Shown one piece after another: positions 59,039 through 64,000 of a stretch of 64,000 nt of DNA. Where the stretch lies: positions 496,001-560,000 of the forward strand of contig CAWHIK010000007.1 in NCBI GenBank assembly GCA_963829485.1, given 5' to 3'. How positions within the stretch are numbered: the stretch's first letter is position 1; each line of letters starts with the position of its first letter. This stretch comes from JBGPQJ01 sp963829485. Lineage in GTDB: Bacteria; Chloroflexota; Anaerolineae; Anaerolineales; Villigracilaceae. The notes below the pieces were generated by a model. That model made no database searches, had not been told where the DNA came from, and was given only the letters and a program-made list of their open reading frames with translations. A program made the translations under genes and the position numbers.

Positions 59039-59473
59039 TCACTTGGTTTTTATTTTAACCTTTTCAATTTGCTCTACCGGCAGCCAATCATCCATGTTCC
59101 CATAATTGCTTTTATCGATCTGAAAAGGTTCCACTTTTTTCACCCCCGTTACTTCAATTAATACCAGATACCGTTTGCCAGCCCACCGATCGAATTGTTG
59201 TTTTGTCAATTGGAGTTTGGTTTGATGGTCGTTTACCAATTGGGTGGATTCTTCTTCGTTCATCTTGTCTGAATTGAGGACGCTTTTTACCTTTGCCATT
59301 GCCAGGATGACACCTTCTGCATTGTTATTGATAAAGTAAAGAATATCGCCCTCATTAACTCTGCCGTACGGTAGTTTTCGACCCGCCGCCCCCCGAATAA
59401 TCATCGTTTTTTTTGCGGAAAGCAGCAGGTCCAATTCTTTTGCTTTCGCGTCAAGATAGACAACGTGATCCAT
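59039..59473 (-). CDS. PUA/ASCH-like domain small protein
   Basis: Protein of 144 residues, beta-rich, with ELDLLLSAKKTMIIRGAAG, RVNEGDILYFINNN and KRYLVLIEVTGVKKVEPF. This arrangement (motif around a GDxLYF strand) resembles the ASCH/EVE/PUA-like RNA- or modified-base-binding fold, but only loosely. AAGGAG precedes ATG 59473. It lies between two structured repeats, like a gene cassette. Confidence 0.55.
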   Translation of the reverse strand: MDHVVYLDAKAKELDLLLSAKKTMIIRGAAGRKLPYGRVNEGDILYFINNNAEGVILAMAKVKSVLNSDKMNEEESTQLVNDHQTKLQLTKQQFDRWAGKRYLVLIEVTGVKKVEPFQIDKSNYGNMDDWLPVEQIEKVKIKTK

Positions 59474-59552
59474 ATTTTTCTCCTTTTCAATGATCGGGAA
59501 TGATTTGGCTTATCTGCACCAGGATTACGCTTTATATAGCCGGCTATCTTCT

Positions 59553-59610
59553 GTTTATCCCCCTGTGGGGGACTTTACGGTCCGCAAGCCACTGCTTGGC
59601 GCTTCGTAAC
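59553..59610 (-). repeat. intergenic structured repeat with TTATCCCC hairpin
   Basis: Plus-strand reading TTATCCCCCTGTGGGGG then ACTTTACGG, shared with 61183-61213 (TTATCCCCC ... GGACTTTACGG). The 5' part folds as a CCCCC/GGGGG hairpin. It follows the VOC gene stop (59624) on the minus strand. Confidence 0.55.
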
Positions 59611-59623
59611 AATTTATGGATGG

Positions 59624-60046
59624 TCAGTTATTCCGTTCGAAGAGCGGGTGGCTGGCATTGAGCTGCAGAAGATCCCACAAATTCCCATATAAATCTTCAA
59701 AAACGGCGACCAGTCCATACGATTCTTCTTTTGGAGGTCTCACAAATTTAATGCCCTTGGAGACCATTTCGTTGTAATCTCTCCAGAAATCGTCGGTGTT
59801 GAGGAACAGGAATACCCTTCCGCCTGTTTGGTTGCCTATAAACGGCTGCTGTTCCGGCTTGGATGCCCTGGCCAGGAGCAGGGTTGTCCCTGAGGAGCCG
59901 GGAGGAGAAACTACAACCCAGCGCTTATCCTGCTCCGGCTGATAAATATCTTCGATAAGCCTAAAGTGAAGTTTTTCAGTATAAAAAGCAATGGCTTCGT
60001 CATAGTCTCTTACAACCAATGCAATATGTACAATGGATTGTTTCAT
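59624..60046 (-). CDS. VOC/glyoxalase-family protein
   Basis: Protein of 140 residues with a vicinal-oxygen-chelate fold: MKQSIVHIALVVRDYDEAIAFYTEKLHF, VVVSPPGSSGTTLLLA, and VFEDLYGNLWDLLQ. His near residue 7 and Asp/Asn in place of the usual C-terminal Glu suggest an antibiotic-binding or lyase variant rather than glyoxalase I. It is a single gene between structured repeats. Confidence 0.85.
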   Translation of the reverse strand: MKQSIVHIALVVRDYDEAIAFYTEKLHFRLIEDIYQPEQDKRWVVVSPPGSSGTTLLLARASKPEQQPFIGNQTGGRVFLFLNTDDFWRDYNEMVSKGIKFVRPPKEESYGLVAVFEDLYGNLWDLLQLNASHPLFERNN

Positions 60047-60075
60047 AATATTATGGCCTGTTCTGGTTTTTTTCT

Positions 60076-60143
60076 AAAAAAGTATAGCACGCAATCCAAG
60101 CCTGGGTTGACGAAAACGGAGACAGTCATCCGTCCCCGTTCTT
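60076..60143. repeat. 70-bp intergenic repeat, copy 1 (other copy 61232-61303)
   Basis: Both copies share AAAAAAGTATAGCACGCAA, CAAGCCTGGG and a hairpin made of CCGTCCCC and its complement. In each case it lies just upstream (on the minus strand) of an accessory gene and includes TATACT, so it may serve as a mobile promoter and terminator unit. Confidence 0.7.
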
Positions 60144-60250
60144 GATTTTGTGTAATCTGTTCGAGGATTTACCCGCCGGCGGGCTAGGCCGGGGAAAATG
60201 CTTGAAAATGCCGCAGACCGGGCGAGTGAGTTTCCTGCGAATATCGCCCA

Positions 60251-60328
60251 GCCCAAGCGCATGGGAGCTGGGCAATCCCACACGGCAGGTGCATTATCCC
60301 CGTGATCTTCGGGGGTGCGGCGTTGGGC
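60251..60328 (-). repeat. attC-like recombination site candidate (after metallo-hydrolase gene)
   Basis: On the minus strand it starts with GCCCAAC (60322-60328, perfect RYYYAAC) 24 bp after the hydrolase stop and ends with CTTGGGC (60251-60257), one base from GTTRRRY. The 78-bp sequence folds on itself, with an inner CCCCGAAGATCACGGGG hairpin. The inner part is like that at 57391-57425. Confidence 0.5.
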
Positions 60329-60352
60329 AGCTTTTGTTTCTTACTCATCAAA

Positions 60353-61127
60353 CTACTTGATTTCCATTTGTGATCTAAAAACCGTCGTTGCAGAGATTGC
60401 TTTTTGCTCTTCTTCAGTTAGTTCTTCCAGGTGGACTGAAGGAGGAATGCTCAGAACTATATTCTTTGGCTTTTGGGATTCATCAATTATCCTGTTGTCA
60501 GGATCATTGAGTTCTAGATATGTTCCACCACTCAAAAATGCGAGATCAACTTTTTCGTCTTCTAAGGGATTTGTGTTCCCATCTGACGCCATCATATGCC
60601 CAATCGCCACCATGGAAAATCTTTTTGTGGTCAATTTCGATTGTGAAGCCAAGATTTTGCACATTCTCATGTTTATTGTATTTCTGCTTGGTTTCTTCGC
60701 TTTCTATATAATAGGACGAGTGAGCCAATCTCCATACTTTGATACTCATACCTTTTAGGTCAATAGAGTGACTGCCTATTTCATATTCGGGTGTGATTTC
60801 CTTGACCCGTGAGCTGAACCGTTTATATCTCTCATCTTTTTCCAGTTCCTGAATGACTTGTTGCGGACAGATCAGTATGCCCGCTTTGTTACTCTCAAGA
60901 TGACTTAAGACGATTTCTGCGTTGAAATGATCGATATGTGCGTGACTGATCAAGATCACGTCAACTTGATCAAACGGTTTTGTACCCTTTTCCATTTTTT
61001 CAATGATCTCGCCAGCAGGGATATCGCACCAATCCGCTTCAAATCTTCCAAACAATGCATCGATCAGGATTTTTTTATTGGAGACTTTAATTAAGAAGCC
61101 TTTATTGGCAATATACATGACTTCCAT
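60353..61127 (-). CDS. metallo-beta-lactamase-fold hydrolase, frameshifted
   Basis: Protein of about 257 residues after repair. The metal motif is ISHAHIDHFN (HxHxDH), with HSSYYIES and a later GGDWAYDG. One extra base near 60578 shifts the frame; removing it joins HGGDWAYDGV to DGNTNPLEDEKVDLAFLSGG. The fold resembles UlaG/RNase Z-like or other small MBL hydrolases; substrate unknown. ATG 61127 has GGAG upstream. It is flanked on both sides by structured repeats. Confidence 0.85.
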
Positions 61128-61231
61128 GGGTTTTTATCTCCAATAGGCAGTGATATTGTTTTTCAAAGGTGCCGCCCAGCCGGGTGTTATCCCCCAATGG
61201 AGGACTTTACGGCCGCGAATTAATATCAGAT

Positions 61232-61303
61232 AAAAAAAGTATAGCACGCAAAGCAAGCCTGGGATTACAAGAACGGGGACGGTTCAATTCGTCCCCATTC
61301 TTA
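61232..61303. repeat. 70-bp intergenic repeat, copy 2 (other copy 60076-60143)
   Basis: Shares AAAAAAGTATAGCACGCAA, CAAGCCTGGG and the GGGGACG / CGTCCCC hairpin with copy 1. It lies between the HD-domain gene and the metallo-hydrolase gene. Confidence 0.7.
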
Positions 61304-61345
61304 ATTCGGTGAAATTGTTTGTCTAGCGAAAAGTTGAGCGACTGG

Positions 61346-61831
61346 TTAGGCGTTTTCGTTAGTTGGAAGAAAGGGCTGGACGGAGCCACGATCTGCTATC
61401 TCGCGTCCGAAATCGGTGCTCATGAACGCTGCACTGGGAGTGATGCCGACTCTGCCCAGGTCGAGTCGGTCTGCATCCCAGCACGTCGCGATGGTCGGGT
61501 CGTGATGGTGCTCGCCGTCGGTGTGCCACACACATGCGTAACGGAGAAGCTCGAAGCGGTCGTCGTCAAGGATGTATGCGCGCCCGCGAATTCTCTCGGC
61601 AAGTTCTGCACCTCTCGCTCCGTGGCCATCATCCCAGCCATCGTTCTCACGGCGGCTGTCGTGGAAGATGGCGAACAGACGAACAACAGTGATGTCGGCC
61701 TGTATGCGCGTGGCGAGCAAGAGGCCATTCCGCTCGACGCGCCGCCAGTGGTCTGGGCCGTGCACAGAATAGCCCGGCGCATAAAACTGACTGGTGATGA
61801 ACTGCCAGAGCTGGGGAAAATCAATGCTCAT
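61346..61831 (-). CDS. HD-domain phosphohydrolase-like protein
   Basis: Protein of 161 residues with an HD pattern: HGPDHWRRV, FAIFHDSRREND (the His-Asp pair), VWHTDGEHHH and CWDADRLDLGR. This subgroup is uncharacterised. The stop codon lies inside GCCTAAC (61345-61351), a perfect RYYYAAC box, as is usual where an integron cassette ORF meets attC. The gene begins 6 bases after the membrane-protein stop. Confidence 0.82.
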   Translation of the reverse strand: MSIDFPQLWQFITSQFYAPGYSVHGPDHWRRVERNGLLLATRIQADITVVRLFAIFHDSRRENDGWDDGHGARGAELAERIRGRAYILDDDRFELLRYACVWHTDGEHHHDPTIATCWDADRLDLGRVGITPSAAFMSTDFGREIADRGSVQPFLPTNENA

Positions 61832-61837
61832 GGAGCT

Positions 61838-62218
61838 TTACCGAGGGGGAGGCGTGCGAAAGACAAAGTCTCCGAAGCCAAGAGAGAGCAGAAAATACAT
61901 AACGACCGTCGACCACACGAGCATATTGCCCTGGCCGTTGAGCAGTTCGAACAAGGCAACGGCGAATCCAACGATCGAAGCAACGAAACTGCCGACAAGT
62001 ATGGCGCGAAGGGCGGGTCCGGATTTGGCTGTGCGTCCGACCCAGTTGATTGCCGCAAAACCCAGGAGGATCGAGCCGAGATAACGGGCGACCCATTGGT
62101 TGGACGGATCAAGCGAAATGCCATAGAGAGACAGCAAGTTTTCGGGGAAAAATAAATAGGCGACCCCAAAGAGAAGGGAACCAATTGCCGTAACGGTCAT
62201 GGTGAGAGTTAATCTCAT
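61838..62218 (-). CDS. small four-helix membrane protein, unknown function
   Basis: Protein of 126 residues with four hydrophobic helices (about 5-25, 45-65, 72-92 and 98-118). It has no known motif. It ends 6 bases before the HD-domain gene start, so the two form a pair. It may be a carrier-protein-like or stress membrane protein; nothing further can be said. Confidence 0.7.
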   Translation of the reverse strand: MRLTLTMTVTAIGSLLFGVAYLFFPENLLSLYGISLDPSNQWVARYLGSILLGFAAINWVGRTAKSGPALRAILVGSFVASIVGFAVALFELLNGQGNMLVWSTVVMYFLLSLGFGDFVFRTPPPR

Positions 62219-62297
62219 TGGAAGTCTCCATTCGGGAATTTCTTAGGTCGGTCTTTTGACGGGCAGATAAAGGTTTTTGGCTGTCAAAGCGCGTTGG

Positions 62298-63134
62298 CTA
62301 ATACTGCACGTCATCCACGGTCTGGTTGTAGATCTTCCAGACGCCGTTGTCCGGGCGCAGGGTCATCGTGCCGATGACGATGTTGTTGCGGAAGTCCGGC
62401 CCGGCGCGCTTGCGGGTCAGCAGTGAAAAATGGATCTTCGCTTCGTTCGACTTAAGGCTGGTCACCGACAGGTCGTAGAATTTGAAGTCCAGGTCGTATT
62501 GGACGAACATATCCTTCAGGACATCTTCGGTCTGGTCATACAACGGGCTGTTCGGATGGATCGTCGCCATGTAGGCAGCCAGGTCCTCGTCAATGCCCGC
62601 CCGGGCATTAACGTGCAGAACATCAAAGAGCTGCTGGTCCGTGGGCGTCGGCTGGGACGATCCCAGGAAAGGCAATCCGCCTGATGCGATGGCGGCAACT
62701 CCTCCTATCACCAGGCACAAGGTAACGATTAACACTCCGGCCAGGATGAATATCCATGTGGTTGAATTGGATTTTTGTGCGGGCGGGTCGAGCGGCGCCG
62801 CCGGCGATGGGCTGTCTGTCTTTGTCCGGGCGGCTTTTGGTTGAGGCGGGACTGGTTGGGAAGGTGGTTTTACAGGTGCGGGCTCGGGCGGCAGGGCTTG
62901 CAGCTCGGCGAGTTTCTGTTTGGCAAAGGTGTTGTTCGGGTCGACCTGCAGCGCGCGCTCATAGCAGCGGATGGCGTCCGACCGCGATTCCACCACGTGT
63001 GCTCCCAGCAGCCAGGCATTCAGGTTGGTCGGATCCTGTTTCAGCAATTGCTTCAACAGCGTTCTTGCTGTTGCAAAATCCTTCTGCCTTGCAGCCGCCA
63101 CAGCCTGTTCGAATAAATTCTGGTCGTCAGCCAT
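62298..63134 (-). CDS. TPR protein with single membrane helix and C-terminal domain
   Basis: Protein of 278 residues: N-terminal TPR pair (FEQAVAAARQKDFATARTLLKQLLKQDPTNLNAWLLGA, AIRCYERALQVDPNNTFAKQKLAEL), a Pro/Lys/Ala-rich linker, one membrane helix (about residues 133-160) and an NTF2-like external domain (AYMATIHPNSPLYDQTEDVLKDMFVQYDLDFKFYDLSVTSL). Start at ATG 63134 with AAGGGG upstream. Function unknown, probably an envelope-associated scaffold. Confidence 0.75.
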   Translation of the reverse strand: MADDQNLFEQAVAAARQKDFATARTLLKQLLKQDPTNLNAWLLGAHVVESRSDAIRCYERALQVDPNNTFAKQKLAELQALPPEPAPVKPPSQPVPPQPKAARTKTDSPSPAAPLDPPAQKSNSTTWIFILAGVLIVTLCLVIGGVAAIASGGLPFLGSSQPTPTDQQLFDVLHVNARAGIDEDLAAYMATIHPNSPLYDQTEDVLKDMFVQYDLDFKFYDLSVTSLKSNEAKIHFSLLTRKRAGPDFRNNIVIGTMTLRPDNGVWKIYNQTVDDVQY

Positions 63135-63250
63135 AAGTTTTTCCCCTTGGTTTTTACAGCTCAAACCTCTATCTCAATGGATCCTTTTCTTTTTATACCC
63201 CCAGATGGCGCAGGTGGGATTCCGGCTTGCAAAATTGTATGCCGGCATTT

Positions 63251-64000
63251 CTATTCTGCTTTGATGTACTCGAGATACCTGTTCACCACCCTGAATCCGA
63301 TCAATTCATAGAGCCGCAGCGCAGGCGTATTCGATACACCGGTGGAGACGCATACACGGTCCATCCCGCGTGCCTGCATCCGGCGCAAACACTCCTGCAG
63401 TACGGCACGGGTCAAGCCCTGCCGGCGATAGGCCGGGCGCGCGCCGACCGGACCAAGGTCCCCGATCCCGTTTTGCGGGTCGATCCAGCCGTTGACGTAA
63501 GCCGCGATGACGCCGTCCGGCGCGATCGCCACTACGTCCAGGTCGCGGTGGTAGCCGGGCAACCGCATGAAGGACGCGTATTCCTCGTCGCTGACGTTGC
63601 CAACCGTCCACGGGTGCCACACCTCGCGGTGAACTGCCGGCGCGGTCGGGGATGTCGCTCTCGGCGACCTCGCGAACCTGGCAGCCGGCAGGCAGCTCGA
63701 CCTCGGGAATCGGATCATCCAGCCGGCGCAGCATGTTCACCTCGGAAAACTCGCCGCCCTGACGGAATCCATTCTGCTCGAGGAATGCGATCCGCTGTGA
63801 GTTGTCCTGCCGCGAGCCGGAGACCAGCCTGCCGCCCCAGAGTTTCTCATCTTGTTGGCGAAGCTCGACCAGCCTTTCATCCGCCCACCTCAGCGCCTCA
63901 GCCTCAATTCCCGTCCATTCGTATTCCGGAAGCACCTGAAAGTCGAAGGCCGGGTCCTCGCCCAGCATGGAGTAGGCAGCCAGCCTGCCCGTAGCGTCGT
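63251..64000 (-). CDS. GNAT acetyltransferase (partial, frameshifted)
   Basis: The 5' end lies beyond the window: the frame is already open at 64000 and reads DATGRLAAYSMLGEDPAFDF. A C-terminal GNAT domain has GVIAAYVNGWIDPQNGIGDLGPVGARPAYRRQGLTRAVLQECL (acetyl-CoA loop RRQGL) and GFRVVNRYLEYIKAE. One extra base near 63642 breaks the frame between AESDIPDRA and AVHREVWHPW. Two-domain architecture of about 300 residues is likely. Confidence 0.8.

Noticed and set aside
1..64000. CRISPR arrays, rRNA and tRNA genes, transposases, integrases
   Set aside because: No regularly spaced repeats, no rRNA segments, no cloverleaf or T-loop sequence in the gaps, and no recombinase motifs were found by reading both strands.

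Overview
The window looks like a piece of chromosome from a Chloroflexota bacterium, most likely Anaerolineae-like. This is inferred from lipoproteins with long Thr/Pro/Ala-Glu linkers, a cytochrome c carrying a Thr-Pro tail, an NBR1-like Ig lipoprotein and the general gene style; no rRNA or phylogenetic marker was available to confirm it. I found no rRNA, tRNA, CRISPR array, transposase or phage genes.

Layout. 1-2.6 kb (minus): succinate dehydrogenase sdhC-sdhD-sdhA, with sdhA running off the left edge. 2.8-5.4 kb (plus): a Rieske/cytochrome b complex whose subunit IV is fused to a diheme cytochrome c. 5.4-6.8 kb: a small palindromic repeat, a histidine-kinase remnant and a helix-turn-helix/CBS regulator with a candidate self-operator. 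6.8-28.1 kb (minus): about 20 co-directional catabolic genes. In order of transcription these are cupin, TIM-barrel protein, creatininase-family hydrolase, an AOR-type tungsten/molybdenum oxidoreductase with a MoaD-like protein, a Liv-type ABC importer, a reductive-dehalogenase-like corrinoid/Fe-S protein, a ribose-type ABC importer, two alpha/beta hydrolases, a GalB-type hydratase, an RraA-type aldolase, an extradiol dioxygenase, a CHMI-type isomerase and a molybdopterin oxidoreductase. 28.4-34.5 kb (plus): LarA-like racemase, zinc alcohol dehydrogenase, GlcF, GlcD and an Ldh2-family dehydrogenase, ending in a shared terminator. 34.6-40.2 kb: two IclR regulators flank a minus-strand operon (nitroreductase, unknown protein, CoA-transferase A and B, ferredoxin) and a GNAT gene. 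40.3-53.4 kb: isocitrate dehydrogenase, FtsK, an SDR, an AbiE toxin-antitoxin module between 31-bp direct repeats, a CaCA exchanger, GatB and glutamate dehydrogenase. 53.5-62.2 kb (minus): small accessory genes separated by structured repeats that resemble integron cassettes without an integrase. 62.3-64 kb: a TPR membrane protein and a GNAT gene cut by the right edge.

How it fits together. Three promoters, upstream of the cupin operon, the larA operon and the nitroreductase operon, each have a 17-bp spacer and a near-identical 17-bp palindrome of the form GTTTC(A/G)-N5-T(G/A)AAAC just downstream of the -10. These sites tie the catabolic blocks into one regulon, probably controlled by one of the IclR proteins. 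The enzymes suggest uptake of esters, sugars or carboxylates, extradiol cleavage and aldol cleavage of an aromatic acid, and 2-hydroxyacid and CoA-thioester handling. The actual substrate is not known.

Caution. At least 13 genes carry single-base frameshifts, mostly +1, and one carries an in-frame stop. They include housekeeping genes such as gatB and cytochrome b. This pattern points to uncorrected sequencing or assembly errors rather than mass pseudogenisation. Coordinates below give the reconstructed extents.
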